Shown piece by piece: positions 1 through 7,710 of a stretch of DNA of 64,000 nucleotides (position 1 is its first letter; each line of letters begins with the position of its first letter). The translations under genes and the position numbers were made by a program. Below the pieces are notes generated by a model that was given only the letters and a program-made list of their open reading frames with translations, ran no database searches and had not been told where the DNA came from. The stretch is from Thermoproteota archaeon (GTDB lineage: Archaea; Thermoproteota; Thermoprotei_A; EX4484-217-1): positions 1 through 64,000 of the forward strand of contig JAPDJU010000006.1 in the NCBI GenBank assembly GCA_029258915.1, read 5' to 3'.

Positions 1-197
1 TCGGTGGACCTAAAGAAGGCCTCTATGAAATAGCCTTGAAACACAAACTAAACATTGAAGAAGCCTTCGACGTAATTGTAAACACAATACCTTATCAGGG
101 TGTTGAAGTAGTTAGAACAGAAGAAGCTATCCACGCAACCTTGGAGCTTATATCTCTCCTAGAAACATGTTCTGCCAGCTTATTGCCGACGAAATAG
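1..197 (+). CDS. SPOUT-family RNA methyltransferase, C-terminal fragment
   Basis: The gene is cut by the window start; only the last 64 codons are present (frame beginning at base 3, stop TAG at 195-197). The visible part starts GGPKEGLYEIA and continues with an NTIPYQGVEVVRTEEA stretch. This matches my recollection of the C-terminal SPOUT methyltransferase fold of the COG2106 (MTH1) family, where the knot-forming glycines bind S-adenosylmethionine. In many archaea this gene lies directly upstream of rpl3, which agrees with the neighbourhood here, although about 1.2 kb now separates them. The RNA target cannot be read from this fragment. Confidence 0.7.
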   Translation, partial: GGPKEGLYEIALKHKLNIEEAFDVIVNTIPYQGVEVVRTEEAIHATLELISLLETCSASLLPTK

Positions 198-354
198 AAA
201 ACCATTACAAACATGTCTCCACGTAATTTAGAAAGAGCATGTTAGCTTAGTGTTAAATGTTTTTCTCGACAATACCTAAAGCTGATTAAAAACATAAGCT
301 AGGATTTTAATATGTAAACTTAATAAACCACATCATGGAAGTACAGTTTTCTCT

Positions 355-696
355 CTAAAGAGCATTGCTTTTTATAAGTTCCCTCCATATTTCATCTAAT
401 TTCTCTTTATTATTTTCTAAAAATAACATTAGAAGATTTCTGGAAGTACTGATTACATTTTTTCTAAGCAACTCATCCTCTATTAAAAATATAATGTGTT
501 GAGCTCCTTTCTCTCCAAAAAGCTCCTGCAATCCTTCATAATAAGTACGAGGGTTCTCTAATAGTACGCTTGTAGGTTCCTCATTTAAGGTTCTTTTCAT
601 GTGAAATGTTATTGTAATAGCTAATGATGGTCCGAAAATGTTCTTTAAGATGCTGCTAAACTTTTGTTTTAAACTGTTAATCTCTATTAAACTCAT
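355..696 (-). CDS. Hypothetical protein, 113 aa
   Basis: A small protein of unrecognised function, read towards the window start. It has no membrane segment and no cysteine. The middle shows a pattern of the kind ENPRTYYEGLQELFGEKGA followed by an alternating hydrophobic helix, which loosely recalls small output domains attached to archaeal regulators (NitrOD5-like); I would not assign it on that. Codon use (AGA, TTA) resembles the neighbours, so I take it as a real gene. It is transcribed away from the wHTH gene at 962, with a large inverted repeat between them, so the pair may be regulated together. That is inference. Confidence 0.5.
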   Translation of the reverse strand: MSLIEINSLKQKFSSILKNIFGPSLAITITFHMKRTLNEEPTSVLLENPRTYYEGLQELFGEKGAQHIIFLIEDELLRKNVISTSRNLLMLFLENNKEKLDEIWRELIKSNAL

Positions 697-756
697 TGTA
701 TTACCATCACTGATTTCTCTGAAGTTTGAGTCATCGATCTTTTTACCGAATTAAAG

Positions 757-818
757 AACTCCTTTCTCCTTATACCCAGGGTATCATTTTAACCGTTCCC
801 TATAAGAAGAAAGGAGTT
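757..818. repeat. Inverted repeat between divergent genes
   Basis: Two 18-nt arms, 757-774 and 801-818, are reverse complements apart from one mismatch, separated by 26 nt. The short palindrome ATACCCAGGGTAT (772-784) overlaps the inner end of the left arm. The repeat lies between the minus gene starting at 696 and the plus-strand wHTH gene at 962. It could be an operator for the wHTH protein, an RNA hairpin, or a remnant of a small mobile element; the sequence alone does not decide. Confidence 0.55.
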
Positions 819-961
819 TACAGTGTTACGTCTACTATAAGGTCTTGCTTATTTAAAGGTTTCTATACTTATGAATAGAATACTGTAACTCTGTACAGAT
901 AACATATTAACATATATACTAGTCCTTAATATAACTCCCATTAAATGAGATCTGAGGAACT

Positions 962-1237
962 TTGAGAGAACCTAAAAAAATTAAACTATTAGCGAAAGCT
1001 TATACTATTGAAATACTTAAAGCGTTAAGTAGAGAGCCATTAAGATTTGTGGACTTAAAAAGAGTTTGTCCAAATGATAGGACTAGGTCGTTAAGGATTA
1101 GAGAACTCAAAAAAGCAGGATTTATAACAATTACTATAATGGAAGTTAAAAATCGCAGCTTCATATACTACCAGGTTTCAGGAAAAGGAAGAGAGGTCCT
1201 TGAACTAGTAAGCAGAATTGAAGACTGCGAAGATTAA
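962..1237 (+). CDS. Winged-helix DNA-binding protein, 91 aa
   Basis: The whole protein looks like a single winged helix-turn-helix domain. An N-terminal helix (AKAYTIEILKALS) leads into a helix-turn-helix (residues about 28-52, ending SLRIRELKKAGFI), then a beta wing with the SFIYYQVSGKG strand typical of HxlR/ArsR-type regulators, and a C-terminal helix. The TTG start is supported by a GAGG sequence about 5 nt upstream and an AT-rich TATA-like stretch near 905-925. It stands alone upstream of the ribosomal operon. Its regulon is unknown; the inverted repeat at 757-818 is a plausible but untested target. Confidence 0.65.
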   Translation: MREPKKIKLLAKAYTIEILKALSREPLRFVDLKRVCPNDRTRSLRIRELKKAGFITITIMEVKNRSFIYYQVSGKGREVLELVSRIEDCED

Positions 1238-1403
1238 AAGCCTTATTTTAATTTCTTAGCTACGCATTGTCCTAGCTCTTTTGTTAACTTTACACGTTTA
1301 CAAACTGTCAAACTAACAGTAGATTAATGGTTTCTAGAAGCATAAACTCTATAAACTAGTAGTGTATTGATTAACCATCTGACCTAGGGTAAGGTGTTAA
1401 ATT

Positions 1404-2429
1404 ATGGGTGCAAGGAAGAAACACGCACCGAGAAGAGGAAGTTTAGGCGTTAGACCGAGAAAGAGGGCTGCTAGACTAGTTCCTAGAATAAGGTCTTGGC
1501 CTGATCCGGATCTACCTCAGCCTAAATTATTGGCTTTTGCAGCCTATAAGGCGGGTATGACTCATGCACTTATGATAGATGATAGGCCGCATAGTTTAAC
1601 TTATGGTAGGGAAGTTTTGAAGCCCGTAACTGTTCTTGAAGCTCCTCCACTTTACATTTTAGGTTTAAGAGCTTACACCGTACATCCTATAAAAGGTATG
1701 CTTGCATTTACAGAAGCTTGGGCGACGCCGCCTAAAGAACTTGAAGTATATAGGAAAGTGTCTACACTACCTGAAACGTTAGACCCTGAACCTAAGCTTA
1801 AACTTATTGAAGAAAACATTGACAAAATAGTTGACCTGAGAGTTATTGCTGCAACCCAGCCTAAACTTGTTGGAGGCCTTTCTAAGAAGAAACCGGATTT
1901 AGTAGAGATAAGAATAGGCGGCGGAACAGTACAGGATAGGCTAAAATATGCTACGAAAATTCTAGGCAAAACTGTTCATCCAAAAGATGTTTTCGAAGAA
2001 GGAATGTTTGTTGACGTTATAGGTGTAACTAAAGGTTATGGATTTCAAGGAGTTATTAAAAGGTTTGGTGTGAAAGAGCTTCCAAGATGGCATAAACATA
2101 GGAAGGGAAGTAGAAGAATAGGTTCAAGAAGCCCTGGCCTGGGAACAATAAGCTCCGTGCCCCAAGCAGGCCAAATGGGCTTCCATAGGAGGACAGAGTA
2201 CAATAAGAGAATATTGAAAATAGGAGATAATGGTTTAGAAGTTACACCTAAAGGAGGTTTCATAAACTACGGTGTTGTTAAAGGACCATACATTATGCTT
2301 GAAGGATCAATTATGGGTGCTAGGAAGAGGATAATTATTCTAAGATATCCTGTAAGACCACCTCCATATATTCCTGAACACCCACCACGAATAGTTTATG
2401 TTAGTCTTGAAAGTAAGCAAGGTGCCTAG
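1404..2429 (+). CDS. rpl3: Large subunit ribosomal protein L3 (uL3)
   Basis: First gene of the L3-to-SecY superoperon. At 341 aa it has the archaeal/eukaryotic length, with a basic N-terminal extension ([15 protein letters not shown]) that reaches into the ribosome interior. The conserved core near residues 230-270 includes the [17 protein letters not shown] loop and the [11 protein letters not shown] segment that approaches the peptidyl transferase centre. The ATG start has AGGTG about 7 nt upstream. The gene ends 2 nt before rpl4, so the two are surely cotranscribed. Confidence 0.97.
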   Translation: MGARKKHAPRRGSLGVRPRKRAARLVPRIRSWPDPDLPQPKLLAFAAYKAGMTHALMIDDRPHSLTYGREVLKPVTVLEAPPLYILGLRAYTVHPIKGMLAFTEAWATPPKELEVYRKVSTLPETLDPEPKLKLIEENIDKIVDLRVIAATQPKLVGGLSKKKPDLVEIRIGGGTVQDRLKYATKILGKTVHPKDVFEEGMFVDVIGVTKGYGFQGVIKRFGVKELPRWHKHRKGSRRIGSRSPGLGTISSVPQAGQMGFHRRTEYNKRILKIGDNGLEVTPKGGFINYGVVKGPYIMLEGSIMGARKRIIILRYPVRPPPYIPEHPPRIVYVSLESKQGA

Positions 2430-2431
2430 AA

Positions 2432-3256
2432 ATGTCTGAGATTTTAATACCATTAACTAAACCGTTAGCTAAAGTTCCCGAAGAACTCAAGGTTTATGAT
2501 TTAGAAGGCAAAGTAGTATCCACCATTAAAACACCTCCAATATTCTATGTCCCAGTACGTATAGACCTTATCAGAAGAGCTTTTCTATCAGCTTTTACAG
2601 CTAAGCTTCAGCCTAAAGGAAGAGATTTTATGGCAGGCAAGAGAACTTCAGCAGAATCTTTAGGTGTAGGCTTAGGTTTAGCTAGAATACCTAGACAGAA
2701 AGGAGGGATAAGAGGAAGATTTGTTGTAAGCACCGTCGGTGGTAGAAGAGCTTTTCCGCCAACGCCGAAAAAGAAAGTACACGAGGAAATAAATAAGAAG
2801 GAAAGAAGGCTAGCTATAGTAAGCGCATTAGCAGCTATAGCTATTAAAGAATTTGTTGAAAAAAGAGGACATAGACTAGAGAAAACACCTCAAGTACCAG
2901 TTATAGTAGACGATAAGTTTTCAGATATAGCAACTACTAAAGAACTTAGAGAAACTCTTAAAAAGCTAGGTTTATGGGATGATGTTGAAAGAGCACGTTT
3001 AGGTACAAAAATAAGGGCTGGCAAAGGGAAAATGCGTGGAAGAAGATATAAAACACCAATAAGCTTACTAATAATCTCACATAAGAAAGAACCTATAATT
3101 AAAGCAGCTAAAAACCTACCGGGAGTAGATGTAGCAACACCTGAAACCCTAAGTATATTACATTTAGCTCCTGGAGGCGTCCCTGGAAGATTAACCGTAA
3201 TGACACAGAAAGCTCTTCAAGCTTTAACGGAAAAGTTTAAGGTGAAAATTCTATGA
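2432..3256 (+). CDS. rpl4: Large subunit ribosomal protein L4 (uL4)
   Basis: 274 aa, the usual archaeal size. The long internal loop that lines the exit tunnel is visible around residues 69-95 (MAGKRTSAESLGVGLGLAR), followed by the globular domain with the GKMRGRRYKTP segment and the C-terminal APGGVPGRLTVMTQKAL helix. It follows rpl3 with a 2-nt gap and its TGA overlaps the ATG of rpl23 (ATGA), which points to coupled translation. Confidence 0.97.
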   Translation: MSEILIPLTKPLAKVPEELKVYDLEGKVVSTIKTPPIFYVPVRIDLIRRAFLSAFTAKLQPKGRDFMAGKRTSAESLGVGLGLARIPRQKGGIRGRFVVSTVGGRRAFPPTPKKKVHEEINKKERRLAIVSALAAIAIKEFVEKRGHRLEKTPQVPVIVDDKFSDIATTKELRETLKKLGLWDDVERARLGTKIRAGKGKMRGRRYKTPISLLIISHKKEPIIKAAKNLPGVDVATPETLSILHLAPGGVPGRLTVMTQKALQALTEKFKVKIL

Positions 3257-3513
3257 GCTCCGAGGAAATATTGATTAGACCTTTAAGCACAGAAAAAGTA
3301 CTGTTTAAAATAGAAAGAGAAAACGTAATAGTATTTGTAGTTAACCGGAAAGCTACAAAACACCAAATTAGGAGAGAAATTGAAGGACTATTCAATGTAA
3401 AAGTTGAAAAAGTAAACACACATATTACACCCAGAGGAGAAAAGGTAGCATATATTAAACTCAAACCAGAATATAGTGCAAGCGAAGTAGCAACCAAGCT
3501 TGGAATACTTTAG
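3253..3513 (+). CDS. rpl23: Large subunit ribosomal protein L23 (uL23)
   Basis: 86 aa, the short archaeal form without the eukaryotic basic N-terminal tail. The IRPLSTEKVLFKIE start and the FNVKVEKVNTHITPRGEKVAY core are diagnostic. This protein sits at the tunnel exit and forms the docking site for SRP and SecY. In nearly all archaea the next genes are rpl2 and rps19; here they are absent and an unknown 86-aa gene follows 32 nt later. Confidence 0.96.
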   Translation: MSSEEILIRPLSTEKVLFKIERENVIVFVVNRKATKHQIRREIEGLFNVKVEKVNTHITPRGEKVAYIKLKPEYSASEVATKLGIL

Positions 3514-3545
3514 TTTAAAAGTCCTTCCATCATAGGTGAAAACTT

Positions 3546-3806
3546 ATGGTGGAGGGCCTTAACTCTAAAATTAGAAAGACACTTACAACAATATTTAAAA
3601 CAATTCACGGCTACAGAATACCTATAGAAGTAATTATAGATCGTTTAGAGAAGTCAAGTAGAGAATATATTGTCCATGGAAAATACAGGCTTATTATATC
3701 TAAGAAATATTTCCCGTTTAAAGCTATTTTCGATGAAAACGCTGAGCTCAAATATTTAGAGAGAATAGAGAAAGCTAAATGGAAATATCCTACTATAATA
3801 CCTTAG
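3546..3806 (+). CDS. Hypothetical protein, 86 aa, in the rpl2 position
   Basis: I do not recognise this basic soluble protein. It starts with ATG preceded by AGGTGA six bases upstream, which is good evidence of translation. Predicted secondary structure from the residue pattern is helix-rich at the N-terminus (KIRKTLTTIFKTIHGY, IEVIIDRLEKSS) then beta (YIVHGKYRLIISKKYFPFKAIF). It lies on the same strand right after rpl23, where rpl2 would be expected, so it may be part of the ribosomal transcript. Its stop codon overlaps the stop of the opposite-strand gene by two bases. Confidence 0.6.
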   Translation: MVEGLNSKIRKTLTTIFKTIHGYRIPIEVIIDRLEKSSREYIVHGKYRLIISKKYFPFKAIFDENAELKYLERIEKAKWKYPTIIP

Positions 3807-4429
3807 ACTTCTATATTTGTTTCTACAAGCTCTAAATTACATATATCTGCTACTCCATGGACTCTTAAAATATTTTCGCTATAGTTATGAGCTTTAAGCA
3901 AAATACTTGTTTTATAATCGTAGAATAGAACAGCATTGTTTTGGGAACACTGTATAACCAGATGTTTTTCAAGCGTTCCGCCAGCTGTACTTACGGGCAT
4001 ATACTGCAATGTTATATTACATGTTACGGGATAATCTTTAAAGATTTGGTGAATGTTTTGAATATTTACCCAGTAAATCCATAAACCCAGTTTTTTCTCT
4101 TGAAAATCGTAGGCAATGTTTTCGCTAACATTTACTTTTAAAACATAGGATTCAGCAAAGCCTTTCGATGATATAGTGTAACGGACAGTCACGATGTCCT
4201 CTTCAATACTAATTACCTTTATACTTAACTGACCTGCAATTATTTGAGAAGAAGTATGAAAATCTTTACTTCCTTTTCTAACTATCGTAAAGGAGTAAAC
4301 TAAGTAAGATTCTTCACATATGAGTCTAGGTTTTTGAAACCCTGTTTGCTGATATATGAACATAACATAAGCTACTATAAGTATCAATATTAGAAGAGAA
4401 CTTATTATTGACGCTTTTAGCCCGACCAC
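3803..4429 (-). CDS. Membrane-anchored extracytoplasmic protein, 208 aa, unknown
   Basis: One N-terminal hydrophobic helix (residues about 7-27, SIISSLLILILIVAYVMFIY) is followed by about 180 residues rich in beta-forming and polar residues with several N-x-S/T sites, as expected of a protein anchored outside the membrane. I do not recognise the family. It is transcribed against the ribosomal operon and interrupts it exactly where rpl2 and rps19 normally sit. An imperfect hairpin (4445-4507) lies just upstream of its start. Confidence 0.55.
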   Translation of the reverse strand: MVGLKASIISSLLILILIVAYVMFIYQQTGFQKPRLICEESYLVYSFTIVRKGSKDFHTSSQIIAGQLSIKVISIEEDIVTVRYTISSKGFAESYVLKVNVSENIAYDFQEKKLGLWIYWVNIQNIHQIFKDYPVTCNITLQYMPVSTAGGTLEKHLVIQCSQNNAVLFYDYKTSILLKAHNYSENILRVHGVADICNLELVETNIEV

Positions 4430-4444
4430 TTTAAATCAGCTCTT

Positions 4445-4507
4445 ACTCTTCTAAGTGATTAAATCTAATGCTAAGCTAAATGAAATTAGCGTTAAATAGA
4501 GAAGAGT
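4445..4507. repeat. Imperfect hairpin
   Basis: ACTCTTCT (4445-4452) is the exact reverse complement of AGAAGAGT (4500-4507), and inside it TAATGCTAA (4466-4474) can pair with TTAGCGTTA (4486-4494) with one G-T pair. It lies just upstream of the minus-strand membrane protein gene, so it could be regulatory or part of an mRNA leader. The function is unknown. Confidence 0.4.
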
Positions 4508-4627
4508 CAAGTTCAGAGAAATGGTTAAGTTTTACTAACAGTATTTTTTAAGGGTGCGTACCGTTTTTAACGAATCCATAAATCTATCCGATACAGCGCT
4601 ATTAACAAGAATATTTCAGAATACGTT

Positions 4628-4732
4628 ATGGCGTCTTTAAGGAGGACATTAAAAATGATTGATGGATTAAAAAGAATTACAGATAAAAATAATCACATCA
4701 GCAAGAAATCCTATAAAATCCGACAATCCTAG
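4628..4732 (+). CDS. Possible small basic protein, 34 aa (or 25 aa)
   Basis: An ORF from ATG 4628 to TAG 4730-4732 encodes a lysine- and arginine-rich peptide. A second in-frame ATG at 4655 has the best ribosome binding site in this gap, GGAGG at 4641-4645, nine bases upstream, which would give 25 residues (MIDGLKRITDKNN...). No family is recognised and such short ORFs arise by chance; only the binding site speaks for it. Confidence 0.25.
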   Translation: MASLRRTLKMIDGLKRITDKNNHISKKSYKIRQS

Positions 4733-4892
4733 ATACTGTGAACACATAGGGCAAAACCCGGAAGAACCAAGCCTGAACTTAGTAGTCGTTGAAAAGAATA
4801 TAATGACGTTTTTAGTTTTAGCCAAGTAAGGTTTTTTTACTACCTCTTACGTAAAAGTTGACGCGATACTAATAGTGCATAGGGGCATAGAT

Positions 4893-5360
4893 GTGCCAAG
4901 TTGGGGGTACTCTATTAAAAAGCTAGACCCTGAAAAAACTGCTTTAGCTAGTGGTAGGGATTTACCTATTTCACTTAAGGAAGCACGTGAAATATGTAAG
5001 ACAATTAAGGGTATGATGGTTAAAGAGGCTAAGGAACTGTTAAAAGCTGTTATTGAAATGAAACAGCCAATACCTTACCGTAGATATCATGGCAAGGTAG
5101 CTCACCATAGGGGGTTAGAGAAATGGAAATGGCCTGCAGGCAGATATCCTGTTAAAGCAGCTAAGGAAATACTTAAAGTTTTAGAGAATGCCGAAAATAA
5201 TGCTGAAAATAAAGGGCTTGATGCTGATAGGCTAAAAATAATTCATGCAGCTGCCCAAAAGGGACCTGTTATTAAAAAATATACACCTAGAGCTTTTGGA
5301 AGAGCCACTCCGTGGTTTAAAAAGTATACTCATGTTGAAATAGCTGTTATGGAGGTTTAA
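4893..5360 (+). CDS. rpl22: Large subunit ribosomal protein L22 (uL22)
   Basis: 155 aa from GTG 4893. The same frame is open from a GTG at 4875, but the conserved archaeal L22 N-terminus is MPxWGYS, which is exactly what GTG 4893 gives, and AGGGG lies at 4881-4885, a good distance for ribosome binding. The long beta-hairpin region (AEYKGLD-like AENKGLDADRLKIIHAAAQ) and the PRAFGRATPW tail are clear. It is the first gene after the gap and probably has its own promoter. Confidence 0.95.
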   Translation: MPSWGYSIKKLDPEKTALASGRDLPISLKEAREICKTIKGMMVKEAKELLKAVIEMKQPIPYRRYHGKVAHHRGLEKWKWPAGRYPVKAAKEILKVLENAENNAENKGLDADRLKIIHAAAQKGPVIKKYTPRAFGRATPWFKKYTHVEIAVMEV

Positions 5361-5364
5361 ACTT

Positions 5365-6000
5365 ATGGTTAATATTAAAAAGTTCTTTGTTCAAAAGGGA
5401 ATAGTTAAAACCAAAATTGATGAGTATTTAGCTAGAGAGTTTTATAGAGCAGGATATGCTGGTATAGATCTTCTTAAAACACCTTTAGGAACAAGAATAG
5501 TAATTTACGCTGAAAGACCTGCTGTAATTATTGGTAGAAGAGGATCTATGATTAAACAATTAGCCCAAATTTTTGAGAAAAGATTTGGACTAGAAAATCC
5601 GCAAATAACTGTTACTTCTGTTGAAAATCCGTATCTTTCAGCTAGGATTGTTGCTTTTAGATTAGCTGTTGCTCTTGAAAGAGGATATCATTTCAGAAGA
5701 GCAGCCTTCATAGCATTGAGAAGAATAATGGAAGCTGGCGCTTTAGGGGCCGAAATAATTATTAGCGGTAAACTCACAAGCGAAAGAGCTCGATATGAAA
5801 AGTATCGTGCTGGTAAAATCTATAGGGCAGGCGAGCAATCATCCATTATGGTTGAAAGAGCTGTAGCCCACGCTCTATTGAAGCCTGGTGTTTACGGTAT
5901 TCAAGTTAGAATAGTTAAGCCTATGAGACCTCTTGACCATATGGAAATTAAAACACCTGTGATTCCACAGGCTCAACAAGTAGAGGGTAAAGGTGCTTAA
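5365..6000 (+). CDS. rps3: Small subunit ribosomal protein S3 (uS3)
   Basis: 211 aa, archaeal length. The N-terminal half is a type II KH domain with the GRRG loop in VIIGRRGSMIKQLAQ (about residues 51-65). The C-terminal domain has the GALGAEIIISGKLTSERA signature. It sits at the mRNA entry channel of the 30S subunit. It follows rpl22 by 4 nt. Confidence 0.97.
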   Translation: MVNIKKFFVQKGIVKTKIDEYLAREFYRAGYAGIDLLKTPLGTRIVIYAERPAVIIGRRGSMIKQLAQIFEKRFGLENPQITVTSVENPYLSARIVAFRLAVALERGYHFRRAAFIALRRIMEAGALGAEIIISGKLTSERARYEKYRAGKIYRAGEQSSIMVERAVAHALLKPGVYGIQVRIVKPMRPLDHMEIKTPVIPQAQQVEGKGA

Positions 6001-6002
6001 TA

Positions 6003-6233
6003 ATGTCTCTTAAACCTAGAGATATAAGAGCTATGTCCAGGGAAGAGAGGTTAAAGAAGCTTGAAGAGTTAAGGTTAGAGCTAATGAAGCTTAGAACTCA
6101 AGCATTACTAGGTACACTTGAAAACCCAGGCAAGATTAGAGTCATAAAGAAAACTATTGCAAGAATATTAACAATAAACAGGGAAGAGGAGCTTAAAGAA
6201 CTTAAACTTAGAAAGAAAAGGCAAAAGAAGTGA
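6003..6233 (+). CDS. rpl29: Large subunit ribosomal protein L29 (uL29)
   Basis: 76 aa, all helical, with the RDIRAMSREERLKKLEELR start and a lysine-rich tail. The core LGTLENPGKIRVIKKTIARILT is the family signature. It binds beside L23 at the tunnel exit. It begins 2 nt after rps3 ends and is followed by the RNase P subunit gene, the standard archaeal order (SUI1 is not inserted here). Confidence 0.94.
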   Translation: MSLKPRDIRAMSREERLKKLEELRLELMKLRTQALLGTLENPGKIRVIKKTIARILTINREEELKELKLRKKRQKK

Positions 6234-6239
6234 AACACA

Positions 6240-6527
6240 ATGAAACATGCACCTAAAAACATCCTATACCATGAACTTATAGGTTTATATGTTAAAGTAG
6301 TTGATTCAACCTCGGAAACATATGTTGGATTAGAAGGTAAAGTTGTAGATGAAACTTACAACACGTTAATTATTAAAACAGATAATGGTGAAAAGAAAGT
6401 TCTTAAACATGCATCTAAATTCATGTTTACTCTTCCTAATGGTTTAAAAACCATAGTTGATGGTTCTAGACTTGTGGGTAGGCCTGAAGAAAGACTTAAG
6501 AAAATAGTTTTTAAGAAAAGATGGTGA
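6240..6527 (+). CDS. rnp1: RNase P protein component 1 (Pop4/Rpp29)
   Basis: 95 aa, an Sm-like beta barrel that binds the specificity domain of RNase P RNA. Visible hallmarks are LIGLYVKVVDS, the GLEGKVVDETYNTLIIKT strand pair and the ASKFMFTLPNG loop ending in VDGSRLVGRPEER. It lies between rpl29 and rps17, the classical position for archaeal rnp1. Pop5, Rpp30 and L7Ae, its partners in the holoenzyme, are also encoded in this window. Confidence 0.93.
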   Translation: MKHAPKNILYHELIGLYVKVVDSTSETYVGLEGKVVDETYNTLIIKTDNGEKKVLKHASKFMFTLPNGLKTIVDGSRLVGRPEERLKKIVFKKRW

Positions 6528-6533
6528 AGAACC

Positions 6534-6878
6534 ATGTCAGCAAGAAATATTGGAATACCTGGTATAGAACCTCCAGAGAAAAAGTGTGATGACCCTAATT
6601 GCCCATTTCACGGTACTTTATCTGTTAGAGGAATAATTCTTGAAGGTGTTGTCGTTTCAGATAAAATGGATAAAACGGTTATCGTTGAAAGAGAATATTC
6701 AAGGTTCATTAAGAAATATAAGAGATATGAAAGACGTAGAAGTAGAATACCCGCCCATAACCCACCCTGCATAAACGCTAAAAAAGGTGACTTAGTAAAG
6801 ATAGCTGAAACCAGGCCAATATCTAAAACTGTATCATTTGTAGTAATTCAGATAATAAGGAGAGAAGTTAGAGGGTAA
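6534..6878 (+). CDS. rps17: Small subunit ribosomal protein S17 (uS17)
   Basis: 114 aa. The OB-fold core contains [19 protein letters not shown] and the [37 protein letters not shown] signature region. The archaeal/eukaryotic N-terminal extension with [10 protein letters not shown] is present. It binds 16S rRNA early in assembly. It starts 6 nt after rnp1 ends. Confidence 0.96.
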   Translation: MSARNIGIPGIEPPEKKCDDPNCPFHGTLSVRGIILEGVVVSDKMDKTVIVEREYSRFIKKYKRYERRRSRIPAHNPPCINAKKGDLVKIAETRPISKTVSFVVIQIIRREVRG

Positions 6879-6883
6879 GAACC

Positions 6884-7312
6884 ATGGTTAAAAGAATTAA
6901 GAAAGCTGGAGGAGGAGAAAAAACAAGAAGAGCTATTTCAGCAGGAATTCAGGTAGGAACTACGCTTAAAGTAGCTGACAATAGCGGCGCTAGGGAAATT
7001 ATGGTTATAGGTGTTCCAGGATATAAAGCACGTTTAAGAAGATTACCTAAGGCTTCAGTAGGCGACTTAGTTATAGCTTCAGTTAAGAAGGGAACACCTG
7101 AAATGAGAAGACAAATAGTTAGAGCAGTAATTATAAGGCAGAGGATGCCTTATAGGAGGCCTGATGGTGTAAGAATTATTTTTGAGGATAATGCAGCTGT
7201 AATTATAACTCCTGAAGGAATACCTAAAGGATCTGAAATAAGAGGGCCTGTAGCTAAAGAAGCTGCTGAAAGATGGCCGAAAATAGCTGAATTAGCAACA
7301 ATAATCGTTTAA
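6884..7312 (+). CDS. rpl14: Large subunit ribosomal protein L14 (uL14)
   Basis: 142 aa, slightly longer than bacterial L14 as usual in archaea. The [17 protein letters not shown] start of the beta barrel and the [33 protein letters not shown] end are diagnostic. L14 forms an intersubunit bridge and is the docking site of anti-association factor aIF6. It is tightly packed between rps17 and rpl24. Confidence 0.97.
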   Translation: MVKRIKKAGGGEKTRRAISAGIQVGTTLKVADNSGAREIMVIGVPGYKARLRRLPKASVGDLVIASVKKGTPEMRRQIVRAVIIRQRMPYRRPDGVRIIFEDNAAVIITPEGIPKGSEIRGPVAKEAAERWPKIAELATIIV

Positions 7313-7325
7313 AGGTGTTCGTATT

Positions 7326-7709
7326 ATGGGCTTAACTAAGTCTAAGCAACCGCGAAAGCAAAGAAAGAACTTCTACAATGCGCCACTGCATTTGAGACAT
7401 AAGTTTTTCAATGTACCATTAGCTGAAGGATTACAGGCAAAACATGGCATAAAAAGACTTCCTGTTAGAAAAGGAGACACTGTTAAAATAGTTAGAGGAG
7501 ACTGGAGAGGTCATGAAGGAAAAGTTGTTAAAGTAGACTATGAGAAAGTAAGGCTTCATATTGAAGGTGTAACTGTAAAGAAAGCAGATGGTACTCTTAG
7601 ATTTCACCCTATACATCCGTCTAAAGTTGTAATAACTAAACTCGGTCCATCAGATAAATATAGAACTAAAATAATTGAACGTAGAAAAGGCGGAGAAGAG
7701 GCAGGTTAA
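7326..7709 (+). CDS. rpl24: Large subunit ribosomal protein L24 (uL24)
   Basis: 127 aa. A KOW motif is clear ([21 protein letters not shown], about residues 43-63). The N-terminal extension ([21 protein letters not shown]) is the archaeal/eukaryotic L26-type form. It is an assembly-initiating protein near the tunnel exit. It is followed after one base by rps4e. Confidence 0.96.
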   Translation: MGLTKSKQPRKQRKNFYNAPLHLRHKFFNVPLAEGLQAKHGIKRLPVRKGDTVKIVRGDWRGHEGKVVKVDYEKVRLHIEGVTVKKADGTLRFHPIHPSKVVITKLGPSDKYRTKIIERRKGGEEAG

Positions 7710-7710
7710 A

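Larger units (their letters stand above)
4430..4892. other. 463-nt gap in the ribosomal operon
   Basis: The longest stretch without a clear gene. It holds an imperfect hairpin near 4445-4507, a possible 34-codon ORF (4628-4732) with a strong internal GGAGG, a TATA-like GAATATAAT near 4796 that could start a new transcript for rpl22 and downstream genes, and a run of seven T at about 4832. I searched by eye for pieces of rpl2 and rps19 and found none. Confidence 0.5.

Noticed and set aside
4875..4892. rpl22 starting at GTG 4875
   Set aside because: No ribosome binding site, and the conserved N-terminus MPSWGYS begins at GTG 4893, which has AGGGG upstream.
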